Part shown: positions 14,160 through 20,037 of the stretch, in pieces
Layout: each line of letters begins with the position of its first letter
Position numbering within the stretch: the stretch's first letter is position 1
IMG/VR virus record: IMGVR_UViG_3300025536_000036
Coordinates: 1 to 26,511 of that record
Strand: one strand, 5' to 3'
DNA length: 26,511 bases
Source: a virus
Position numbers and translations under genes: made by a program
Notes under the pieces: model-generated
The model's database searches: none
What the model saw: the letters and a program-made list of their open reading frames with translations, nothing else
What the model was told of the DNA's origin: nothing

Positions 14160-14664
14160 GTCGTTTTCCAGCCATCCGTTCTAACAGAACGGAGCTCGCG
14201 CCGATGTTATTTGAGTAGCCAGGAAACAAACCATCCATGATATCTTGGATATGTTTCGCTCTGGCCATTATAGTTTTCGGAACTATTGGAATTCTGTTAT
14301 AGTTTTCATCCGCGCGATCGTTCTGTTTACGCAAATCATGAACGCAATACATCAATAACATCCTGTAAATAGCGGTGAGTTCCGTCTTGGTTAGATTCGT
14401 TTGCCCCATCTTCTTTATTTGAATATCTAGTGCCTCTTTCGACTCCAGAACTAATTTCTTGATTTCCGCTTTGTTAAGTTGCATTCCAGAAGCTGATATT
14501 CTTCTTTTCTGAATAGACATAGAAAAAGCATTCAGAAACTCATGAATACCATCTACATCATCAAAAGATGGGGTTCCAAGTAAATAGGTCGCCCTAGATG
14601 CGATCGTCTTGAGTTGTTCTTGTGACAGTTCCGGAAGCGATTTCAGTATTTCTTGATATGTCAT
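14152..14664 (-). CDS. Hypothetical protein next to the replicative helicase
   Basis: 170 aa from ATG 14664 (a GTG one codon earlier is possible). All-helical, charged, with no recognised motif; about residues 75-100 (KAEIKKLVLESKEALDIQIK-like) may form a coiled coil. It overlaps the DnaB-like gene by eight bases and the SleB-like gene by 71 bases. Its position suggests a helicase loader or adaptor, but nothing in the sequence proves this. Confidence 0.7.
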   Translation of the reverse strand: MTYQEILKSLPELSQEQLKTIASRATYLLGTPSFDDVDGIHEFLNAFSMSIQKRRISASGMQLNKAEIKKLVLESKEALDIQIKKMGQTNLTKTELTAIYRMLLMYCVHDLRKQNDRADENYNRIPIVPKTIMARAKHIQDIMDGLFPGYSNNIGASSVLLERMAGKRHG

Positions 14665-15031
14665 CACAAACGAAGTACCTATGCGGGCCGTAGGTAGTCA
14701 TACGCGCCCGAGGTGCCCATCGTGGCCTCCCAAGGAAGAAACAGGTGTAAGGATGTGTGATTCGTGTTCTGCTATTCCATATAAGCCTAGCGTGTTCCAA
14801 CGATCTCTGCCAAGCGATTACGTCCGAAGAGCGCCATTTCTTTGTGCACAATTTCTTCTTGTACCACGGGAACTGATTTGGCTGGCGCAAGATGCCTCTG
14901 ATATCATCAGGCCAATTGTCTTCGATTGATCTATTTATCGCGGTTTGAGCGATAGCCCAATGCGACGTGATGTCTCCCGTCCTGTCTTCGTTGAAGATAA
15001 GGAGAGCGAGAAGGAATATAGTCTCGGTCAT
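14594..15031 (-). CDS. SleB-like cell wall hydrolase (Hydrolase_2 family)
   Basis: 145 aa. The N-terminal part matches the SleB/CwlJ pattern: IFNEDRTGD (12-20, with the expected catalytic Glu15), IAQTAINRS (27-35) and GILRQPNQFPW (46-56). Family members cleave peptidoglycan as lytic transglycosylases. No signal peptide is clear, although residues 5-13 are hydrophobic, so export would need a holin. This could be the phage endolysin or a remodelling enzyme. GAGGG precedes the ATG. The 71-base overlap with the next gene is unusually long; the conserved part lies upstream of it, so the C-terminus may have arisen by overprinting. Confidence 0.72.
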   Translation of the reverse strand: MTETIFLLALLIFNEDRTGDITSHWAIAQTAINRSIEDNWPDDIRGILRQPNQFPWYKKKLCTKKWRSSDVIAWQRSLEHARLIWNSRTRITHPYTCFFLGRPRWAPRARMTTYGPHRYFVCDDISRNTEIASGTVTRTTQDDRI

Positions 15032-15049
15032 TAGAAACCCTCATGGTGG

Positions 15050-15547
15050 CTAGCCCAAAATTTCTATAAGCCTGTCTGCATCCTTTGGCGTTACGCCAAG
15101 TTTTCCATCTGTTTTTACGAAGTACGGTCTCTGTTCATCAAGAAAACCGTCGTTATCATCTACAATCGCGTATTTGACCACACTAATGAGAGTTTGTGAT
15201 TCGAGATACGCTTTGACTTCTGCCCCTCGTCGAAAATCACCTATGTCGGGAGTTACTCCTAAGATCCTTGGATGTCTTAATCCTGTACATCGTAGGACAT
15301 ACTCGAGTGCCATGATTGGCATCAAGCAGCGCCAAGCAGAACTGATAACGATGTCCGTATCTGTCTGTTCACACACACGATCTATCAATATGACTTTCAA
15401 TGGATCAATTTCATAACCCATTTGAATATCTTTTGCTCCGTTCAGTACCCCATCGATATCAAGAAACAATATTTTCTGTTTGGGGAGTTTCCGTGGGACC
15501 GAAATAACTCCAGTTTCGGTCTGACATTGTTCTGATTTGTTTTCCAT
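15050..15547 (-). CDS. HAD-fold phosphatase of the RNA-repair type
   Basis: 165 aa. HAD motif I FLDIDGVLN (28-36, nucleophile Asp30 and Asp32), motif II region VISSAWR (67-73), RRGAEVKAYL (106-115) and motif IV VDDND (129-133) are in order. The pattern matches the HAD domain found in 'Swiss Army Knife' RNA repair proteins and in small phage phosphatases. The probable reaction is removal of phosphate from nucleic acid ends or nucleotides. The first 24 residues overlap the 87-aa gene upstream by 89 bases and are not part of the fold, so the true start could be further in. In bacteria Ro60 genes are often linked to RNA repair genes, but here they are 5 kb apart. Confidence 0.8.
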   Translation of the reverse strand: MENKSEQCQTETGVISVPRKLPKQKILFLDIDGVLNGAKDIQMGYEIDPLKVILIDRVCEQTDTDIVISSAWRCLMPIMALEYVLRCTGLRHPRILGVTPDIGDFRRGAEVKAYLESQTLISVVKYAIVDDNDGFLDEQRPYFVKTDGKLGVTPKDADRLIEILG

Positions 15548-15722
15548 TTTCTGACACCAGTTGATAGATTTTGTTCCCGGTTTCTGGGTTTATGCGAAAT
15601 AGAACCAACTGCCCATCGTTCTCTGATTCGATTTCGTATCCTAACCCAGCGAACGCTTCTACAATGATGGATTGTTTACTGTTCGGTTGTGGTTTGCTCT
15701 TTTTCAGTTGTTTTCTGATCAT
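15459..15722 (-). CDS. Small hypothetical protein
   Basis: 87 aa, not recognised. A basic N-terminus (KKSKPQPNSK) is followed by a compact alpha/beta part (IVEAFAGLGYEIES, LVLFRINPETG). The ATG overlaps the stop of the 106-aa gene (ATGA), which is good support that it is translated. It overlaps the HAD gene by 89 bases, one of two long overlaps in the window. Confidence 0.6.
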   Translation of the reverse strand: MIRKQLKKSKPQPNSKQSIIVEAFAGLGYEIESENDGQLVLFRINPETGNKIYQLVSENGKQIRTMSDRNWSYFGPTETPQTENIVS

Positions 15723-16039
15723 AACTGATTAACCCGGCAGCCCCTCCGCGCTTCCTCGCGCGCTATCCGTGCCAGCCAGTAGGCGGGGACGAGTTCGGCG
15801 TGCTGGCCTCTGAAGTTAGATCTGACATACACAATCCAAACTGGCGCGCCATTGCTATCATCGACATGCACTGCCCACTCCAGATCAGCCACGAACGGCG
15901 GCCCCCACAGCAGCGGGTCGCCGCAGAAGTCGGGTAAGCCAACACGTGACTCGCCTGTGCTCTTGAACCACACATTTAGGGTTAGTTTTTTCCACCCCAT
16001 CAACTCCGCGACCCGCTTGTTGATTTCGTCTTTGGTCAT
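15719..16039 (-). CDS. Phage ABA-sandwich-like small protein
   Basis: 106 aa. The opening MTKDEINKRVAELMGWKKL and the aromatic middle resemble the Phage_ABA_S group of small phage proteins of unknown function, usually found among early genes. AGAAGGAGAAG precedes the ATG. It is coupled to the 87-aa gene. It is GC-richer than its neighbours. Confidence 0.65.
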   Translation of the reverse strand: MTKDEINKRVAELMGWKKLTLNVWFKSTGESRVGLPDFCGDPLLWGPPFVADLEWAVHVDDSNGAPVWIVYVRSNFRGQHAELVPAYWLARIAREEARRGCRVNQL

Positions 16040-16092
16040 GCTTGCTTCTCCTTCTGCTCGGCCACACGGTAGGCGATGGATGTAGTGCTCTT

Positions 16093-16098
16093 ATTATA
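16093..16098 (-). promoter_or_regulatory. Possible -10 box before the ABA-sandwich-like gene
   Basis: TATAAT on the minus strand 54 bases before the ATG at 16039, overlapping the stop region of the HTH gene. No good -35 box is seen 16-18 bases upstream, so this is only a candidate. Confidence 0.25.
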
Positions 16099-16372
16099 TC
16101 AACCTTGGCATAACATTTGATGCCTCTGTCTTCTTATTGGTGGTTGCGTCATTATTTTCATCAAAAACGTATTTAATATCAATGATTCGACGCAAGCCCA
16201 ATATCTGTAACACCTCATCTGAAGGATTTGATTTCTCACCTATCATCAAACAACGTAGATAAGAGTAATCAATGCCAAGAGCACGCGCAGCCGGCCGCAT
16301 CCCTCCGTACGTTTGTACGATTGTGGCGATGCGTTTTTGTAGAGAGATTTCGTATGTTTTTCCCGATGTCAT
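16094..16372 (-). CDS. Small helix-turn-helix protein
   Basis: 92 aa from ATG 16372; AAGGA lies seven bases upstream, whereas the in-frame GTG two codons earlier is too close to it. Residues about 12-45 (IATIVQTYGGMRPAARALG, then DYSYLRCLMIGEK) match a Cro/XRE-type helix-turn-helix, with 'RPAARALGIDYSYL' as the turn and recognition helix. Likely a repressor or antirepressor acting on the leftward genes. The C-terminal tail is polar and probably disordered. Its start follows the stop of the zinc-finger gene by two bases. Confidence 0.7.
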   Translation of the reverse strand: MTSGKTYEISLQKRIATIVQTYGGMRPAARALGIDYSYLRCLMIGEKSNPSDEVLQILGLRRIIDIKYVFDENNDATTNKKTEASNVMPRLI

Positions 16373-16374
16373 AT

Positions 16375-16779
16375 TCACTTCCTTTCAACTTTGAACCATG
16401 TATCACCTGCGGCTGCGAGCAACGCGGCAGATGATGCAATGGTAGTTATACACAAAGCCTCGTTCATGTACCGGATGTGACATTTATCGATAGACAAGCC
16501 GAGAATGATTGCTAGCCATTGATAGGCTTGCTGTCGCGTCATGTGGTTCTTCTTCCAGATGCGATCAAACATGTTGTGAGCCTGCATCCGGAGCGCGCGT
16601 GTGTTCTTGTTGGCCAGCGTACCAACAGGTCGATCTTGTTCGTCTGCTACGATGTATGCATCGCATGGACGACAGATCCAGAACTTTTTGGTGGTTTGAA
16701 ACTTCGGCCCCTTGTAGATTTCTTCGCCTGCGACGAGTTCTGCTTGCCCTCGGCAATACGGGCAGTAAACGATGATCAT
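16375..16779 (-). CDS. Zinc-finger-containing protein (DUF3268-like)
   Basis: 134 aa from ATG 16779, which overlaps the upstream stop (ATGA); a longer frame to 16878 lies inside that gene. Two Cys pairs, CPYC (6-9) and CRPC (about 35-38), would bind one zinc ion. The later part has AYQWLAIILGLSIDKCHIRYM, the usual tail of this family, which is known from phages and prophages without a proven function. A nucleic-acid-binding role is plausible. The last part (TTIASSAALLAAAGD) is Ala-rich. Confidence 0.75.
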   Translation of the reverse strand: MIIVYCPYCRGQAELVAGEEIYKGPKFQTTKKFWICRPCDAYIVADEQDRPVGTLANKNTRALRMQAHNMFDRIWKKNHMTRQQAYQWLAIILGLSIDKCHIRYMNEALCITTIASSAALLAAAGDTWFKVERK

Positions 16780-17027
16780 TTTTTCTTCATCTTCCTGAGC
16801 ACAATTTTGCCAATCTTTTCTCGAATTTCGCGGAGGACTGGTTTCTTCAGTGCTAGCTTCATGTGCTTGAGATCCCACTTGATGGCGTCAATGCCCTCTT
16901 CCTCATCCACACAGATAGATATAGGCCCCTCGCTCCATCCATTTATTTTCCCGTGCTTGTCATAGTAAACCTCGTGAATTCCAAGGCTACCATCAAGTGT
17001 TTGAACAACTCTGTAGTTCCAGGTCAT
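16776..17027 (-). CDS. Conserved small protein of unknown function
   Basis: 83 aa. Opens MTWNYRVVQTLDGSLGIHEV and continues with 'YYDKHGKINGWSEGPI', a pattern I recognise from many small phage and bacterial proteins without known role. The C-terminus is a basic helix ending KKK. AAGGTAGATGGT precedes the ATG. It is the first gene after the hairpin-rich gap. Confidence 0.7.
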   Translation of the reverse strand: MTWNYRVVQTLDGSLGIHEVYYDKHGKINGWSEGPISICVDEEEGIDAIKWDLKHMKLALKKPVLREIREKIGKIVLRKMKKK

Positions 17028-17048
17028 ACCATCTACCTTGTTAAAGTT

Positions 17049-17090
17049 CCTGCCCCCGGCCGAAAAGGTAATGAAACGGCCGGGGGCAGG
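17049..17090. repeat. Perfect 14-bp GC-rich inverted repeat
   Basis: CCTGCCCCCGGCCG and its exact complement flank a 14-base A-rich loop. Twelve of the 14 pairs or more are G:C. There is no T tract on either side (plus TTACTCC, minus AACTTTAAC). It ends 22 bases before the ATG of the 83-aa gene, so in a leftward mRNA it would be a strong 5' hairpin. Confidence 0.85.
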
Positions 17091-17511
17091 TTACTCCACG
17101 CTGAGCCAACCCTGGCGTGGGCAAGTCTGTGGTACGCTGGCTCTACGCCGATGGTGGGACGTGCTTGGGGGAGAGCGAGGTGTCCGCACCATCTCTGTCT
17201 ATACCTTGTCCATAACTATACTACCCGCCGCGCAGACGAGTGCAACAAGGGGCTTGCACCTCAAAAAACCACCTATGTATAGTCTTTCTGTCATCTAGGC
17301 ATCTAATCGACACCTAGTACCGCCGAGGTCGAATCCTGGTAAGGCGTAAAAAGGGAACTGGGAATAATCCTCCGTACGGCTCAGAACATGTGTCATGCGA
17401 GGACCTCTACTCCTCAGGAGTGTTCGGGTAATTCCGGCTATCTGGAAGGGGGGTAGGGGGGTCTTTCCCTCCCAGGTCTAGAACATGCTAAGAAGAAGAA
17501 TAGAAACCCGA

Positions 17512-17568
17512 TTCACTCCCTGCAAAGCGAAGCGAGCAGGGAGTGAATACAGGCTGCGAAGCAGCCTG
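17512..17568 (-). terminator. Double hairpin after the 126-aa gene
   Basis: Reading leftward, an 8-bp stem with a three-base loop (17568-17550) is followed by a 12-bp stem with a 12-base loop (17547-17512) and then GGGTTTCTATTCTTCTTCTT, a pyrimidine-rich tail. It begins 20 bases after the stop of the 126-aa gene, so it is well placed to end that transcript. Confidence 0.6.
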
Positions 17569-17587
17569 AGCAGGAACACGGTACACG

Positions 17588-17968
17588 CTAGTGTTGATGG
17601 ATTGCGTCGAGGTATTCCGACAATTCGAACTGAATGATGCCCTCACCTGTGTCGTAGTTGATGGTAATGTTGTTGAGGATTAGAGCAAATACAGATTTTC
17701 TGTACTCCTCAAATGCTAGACCATCGCCTAGATGAGGACATCCCACAGCATCATCACCTCTGTCACATCCAGGGAAACCGTGTATACATTCACTCCATCT
17801 TTCCTTAGGCAGAGTACAGTACACACACGGGAGCTCTGATTGTGCTAGAGCTGCACGTAGACGTACATTTTCTTCTTGAGTAACCGTTAGTTCCCTCTTT
17901 ACGTCAGCGAGGGATGTCTCTAGAAGAGATACCTCACCTCTCCAATGATCGTCCATTCCATCACACAT
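17588..17968 (-). CDS. Hypothetical protein with coiled coil and Cys cluster
   Basis: 126 aa, not recognised. A coiled coil (about 12-45, LLETSLADVKRELTVTQEEN) is followed by a Cys/His-containing segment with CVYC (48-51), Cys61, His63, Cys68 and CPH (77-79), which could bind zinc. The C-terminal part (NNITINYDTGEGIIQFELSE) looks like a beta hairpin plus helix. AGGAGG precedes the ATG at ideal distance. Confidence 0.7.
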   Translation of the reverse strand: MCDGMDDHWRGEVSLLETSLADVKRELTVTQEENVRLRAALAQSELPCVYCTLPKERWSECIHGFPGCDRGDDAVGCPHLGDGLAFEEYRKSVFALILNNITINYDTGEGIIQFELSEYLDAIHQH

Positions 17969-17989
17969 ACAGCCTCCTTTGTATACAAT

Positions 17990-18271
17990 CTATTCTGTTG
18001 CTCCCGGTCCGAGCATTTCTCCACCTTGTCCTTTGTACTTAATCCACGGACCGGGAGGATGGCCTGTGCAATCCCACGATGCCATTGCTACGAGTGCGTC
18101 AGCAGCTTTCTCGTAGCAGTACCTTCCAGAGTATCCATACTCATCTACTTTCACGAGAAGGCCGTAGGTGTAAATGAACTTAGCTACGGCTAGCCAAATG
18201 CCAGATTCCGTGCACCTCGATGCGAGGTAGTTGCTGTTGTGGATTGCTTCTTCTATAGCCTCATTATCCAA
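17990..18271 (-). CDS. Hypothetical protein, TTG start
   Basis: 93 aa, not recognised. The TTG at 18271 overlaps the stop of the upstream gene by eight bases and has GGAG eight bases before it, so it is read by coupling. The first two thirds are helical (EEAIHNSNYLASRC, YEKAADALVAMASW); the tail is rich in Gly and Pro (GHPPGPWIKYKGQGGEMLGPG). Confidence 0.6.
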   Translation of the reverse strand: MDNEAIEEAIHNSNYLASRCTESGIWLAVAKFIYTYGLLVKVDEYGYSGRYCYEKAADALVAMASWDCTGHPPGPWIKYKGQGGEMLGPGATE

Positions 18272-18548
18272 GCATTAACTCCTTGCCAGACTCGTCCGGC
18301 AGTCTGCCGTTGATATATTTTCTAGTGCCCACGATTCCAGGCATTTTCTTGTTGTTGCGTATGCCCCAAGCTTCGACATCATCAAACTTGAAGCGAAGTG
18401 TGTGTCTCTTGTTGCCTGGGATGACGATTGCCGGAAGTGGATCACTAGGTCGATGTCTCCATGACCAAATCGACATTTGCTTGACTCCGAAAAGCTCACA
18501 AACGTCATGAATGGTTAGAAGATCGGCCAGTAAGAACGTGGTATCCAT
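18264..18548 (-). CDS. MerR-like/excisionase-type helix-turn-helix protein
   Basis: 94 aa. Residues about 9-60 (LLTIHDVCELFGVKQMSIWS, then PAIVIPGNKRHTLRFKFDDVEAW) follow the pattern of the HTH_17 group: a winged helix-turn-helix ending in a 'R F x x x D V E A W' helix, as in excisionases and small phage regulators. It is the first leftward gene of the long operon and lies beside the divergent promoters, so it may regulate both directions. AAGGAA precedes the ATG. Confidence 0.78.
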   Translation of the reverse strand: MDTTFLLADLLTIHDVCELFGVKQMSIWSWRHRPSDPLPAIVIPGNKRHTLRFKFDDVEAWGIRNNKKMPGIVGTRKYINGRLPDESGKELMLG

Positions 18549-18580
18549 AGTAGTTCCTTAAATTGGTTAAAGGTTACCTT

Positions 18581-18609
18581 AGTATAAGTATAGCATGGTG
18601 GCACAACAA
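18581..18609 (-). promoter_or_regulatory. Leftward promoter of the early operon
   Basis: TTGTTG (18609-18604), a 17-base spacer and TATACT (18586-18581) on the minus strand, 33 bases before the ATG of the HTH gene. A second TATACT lies just upstream (18592-18587). Good sigma-70 form. Confidence 0.6.
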
Positions 18610-18627
18610 TTGCACAATAGTTATACT
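18599..18627 (+). promoter_or_regulatory. Rightward promoter of the packaging operon, possibly leaderless
   Basis: TATACT (18622-18627) lies exactly seven bases before ATG 18635 and 17 bases after a weak TGGCAC. No Shine-Dalgarno sequence is present before the ATG, so transcription may begin at or next to the start codon. ATTGCACAATA (18609-18619) in the spacer repeats the motif upstream of the Prs-like gene. The region overlaps the leftward promoter. Confidence 0.45.
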
Positions 18628-18634
18628 ACGTATC

Positions 18635-19276
18635 ATGGAACGCAAAACTCTGAAATCATCGTCTGATCGGCTGAATGAAATTCGCGAACGTCAAGTAGCG
18701 CGCTCTGTCTCCAAAAAAGAAGGACTTGCTGGTATCAAAGGCTACAAACGTCTCTTGACGCAAGACGAGGAAATAGATGAATCGCAAGTCCCAGATTACG
18801 TCCCGCCCGTCAAACCACCAGCCATCGCCGATCCTGTTGTCAGAGAGACAATCATTCGTCTTATCCGTGACGGAAACTACCCGCTTACGGCAGCAATCGC
18901 TTCTGGCATATCGTTTGATCAGTTCAAGACATATCTCGAAAAAGGGCGGATAGGTAAAGATAAGCTCTATTACGAGTTCTGGAAGGATGTTTGCGAAGCG
19001 GAAGCCCATGCTGAAATTGAAAGATTGGCCAGCCTGAGTCAGCACGCCGACTCTGATTGGAAAGTACAGCTTGAAATTATGTCTCGTCGATGGCCGGAGC
19101 GTTGGGGCAACAAAACACAGAAAGTAGAAATCAGTGGCTCCGTTGAGCACAACGTCAGAAACGAATTTGCCGCCAGAATCTTAGAAGATCCAACTAAACG
19201 CGAGTTGGCTAGAAAGCTTCTTGGATCATATGGAGACCCAATAGATGCAGAATACACTGAAATAGAGGATGAATAA
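18635..19276 (+). CDS. Terminase small subunit-like protein
   Basis: 213 aa from ATG 18635; the frame can be extended upstream to a TTG at 18563, but that part covers the promoters and has no family features. Helical, with AADPVVRETIIRLIRDGNY-like and AIASGISFDQFKTYLEKGR segments that look like a helix-turn-helix DNA-binding unit, then AHAEIERLAS and ARRWPERWG-type features common in TerS proteins. TerS recognises phage DNA and directs the large subunit. Its stop overlaps the next ATG (TAATG). Position just before the terminase large subunit supports the call, which rests on pattern rather than a clear signature. Confidence 0.75.
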   Translation: MERKTLKSSSDRLNEIRERQVARSVSKKEGLAGIKGYKRLLTQDEEIDESQVPDYVPPVKPPAIADPVVRETIIRLIRDGNYPLTAAIASGISFDQFKTYLEKGRIGKDKLYYEFWKDVCEAEAHAEIERLASLSQHADSDWKVQLEIMSRRWPERWGNKTQKVEISGSVEHNVRNEFAARILEDPTKRELARKLLGSYGDPIDAEYTEIEDE

Positions 19277-20037
19277 TGGATTGTTATCACAATTTAGCGA
19301 AGATGGATGAGTGTTATTTCGAAAACAACATCGATACCAATTTTTCTCTGTTCCATTTGAAGTGTCAGCAATCTTTTACGGGTGAGATCCAAGATAATGC
19401 GTTGATAGATGGATGTATGGCGGTGCGTTCTTGTACAGAGAACATCGACACCTACAAATCATATTGTCTTCTAAGTGAAGATGATTTTTCTCTATCTATG
19501 AGACAAGCGGTTGTAGCGGATTTATGTAGGGGAGAATTGGACGGAATAATCAAAGGATATTTCAGATCAAACTACATGGCTCTGTGGATGAGATGGTTTG
19601 TTAACCGACCAGAAGATAAACTTCCTCCTAGTTTTGGATGGCATATTGATTCGGGTCCGATGCGTCATCTCAAACTGTTGTTGTATCTGAATCATCCCTA
19701 TGAGTGTGATGGTGTTACTCAAATATTAGACTTAGGTCAAACAGAGCGAGTCAAGCGGGTCGGATACCCTATGTGTGGGTTAGAAAGAAGAATTAGTGAC
19801 ATAAAAGAATTATCAAAGGTGTGTGGATTCGAGTGTACTCCATCATCATTTCAACTAAATGCTGGCGATGGAATTCTTTTCGAACCGTTCAACATTTTGC
19901 ATAGAGCGCGTTGGCCCACATTCGGAGCTCGATATGTTATTCAGATCTGTTTTATTCCATCCATCGAGCCAATCGAGGACGTTGGAAAATTATATAATCT
20001 TCCGAGATATACGAATGCTTGGCCCACATTCAAATGA
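19276..20037 (+). CDS. Fe(II)/2-oxoglutarate oxygenase-like protein between the terminase genes
   Basis: 253 aa. The double-stranded beta-helix metal motif can be read: WHIDSG (122-127, His123 and Asp125), distal His209 in ILHRARW, and Arg219 ten residues later in GARYVIQICF, the spacing expected for binding 2-oxoglutarate. KLLLYLNHPY (133-142) and QLNAGDGILFEP (193-204) are typical strands of the phytanoyl-CoA dioxygenase group. The first 110 residues have many Cys and are not recognised. It is locked into the packaging operon: TAATG overlap with TerS and ATGA overlap with TerL. A role in DNA or protein modification at packaging is possible; it may also be a hitch-hiking gene. Fold call is moderate, substrate unknown. 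Confidence 0.68.
   Translation: MDCYHNLAKMDECYFENNIDTNFSLFHLKCQQSFTGEIQDNALIDGCMAVRSCTENIDTYKSYCLLSEDDFSLSMRQAVVADLCRGELDGIIKGYFRSNYMALWMRWFVNRPEDKLPPSFGWHIDSGPMRHLKLLLYLNHPYECDGVTQILDLGQTERVKRVGYPMCGLERRISDIKELSKVCGFECTPSSFQLNAGDGILFEPFNILHRARWPTFGARYVIQICFIPSIEPIEDVGKLYNLPRYTNAWPTFK

Larger units (their letters stand above)
17028..17587. other. 560-base hairpin-rich region without a convincing gene
   Basis: Several inverted repeats are packed here: 17049-17090 (14 bp), CCACGC/GCGTGG (17096-17120), GTGCAA/TTGCAC around a CAAGGGGC loop (near 17240-17260), CTAGG/CCTAG (near 17297-17319), and the pair at 17512-17568. A G-rich tract with two runs of six G lies at 17444-17461. Short rightward frames exist but look like chance. 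It may hold the leader and promoter of the leftward early genes, a structured RNA, or a replication origin. No iterons were found by eye. Confidence 0.5.

Noticed and set aside
16863-17298. Two rightward frames (139 and 86 codons) over the hairpin-rich gap
   Set aside because: They run against the local gene direction, include the perfect hairpin, lack a good ribosome binding site and have no protein-like pattern.
17290-17350. tRNA-like T-loop (GGTCGAATCC)
   Set aside because: The loop is one base short and no acceptor, D or anticodon arm can be drawn around it on either strand.
17444-17461. G-quadruplex
   Set aside because: Only two long G runs are present, with no further nearby G tracts of matching length, so an intramolecular four-tract structure is not clearly supported.
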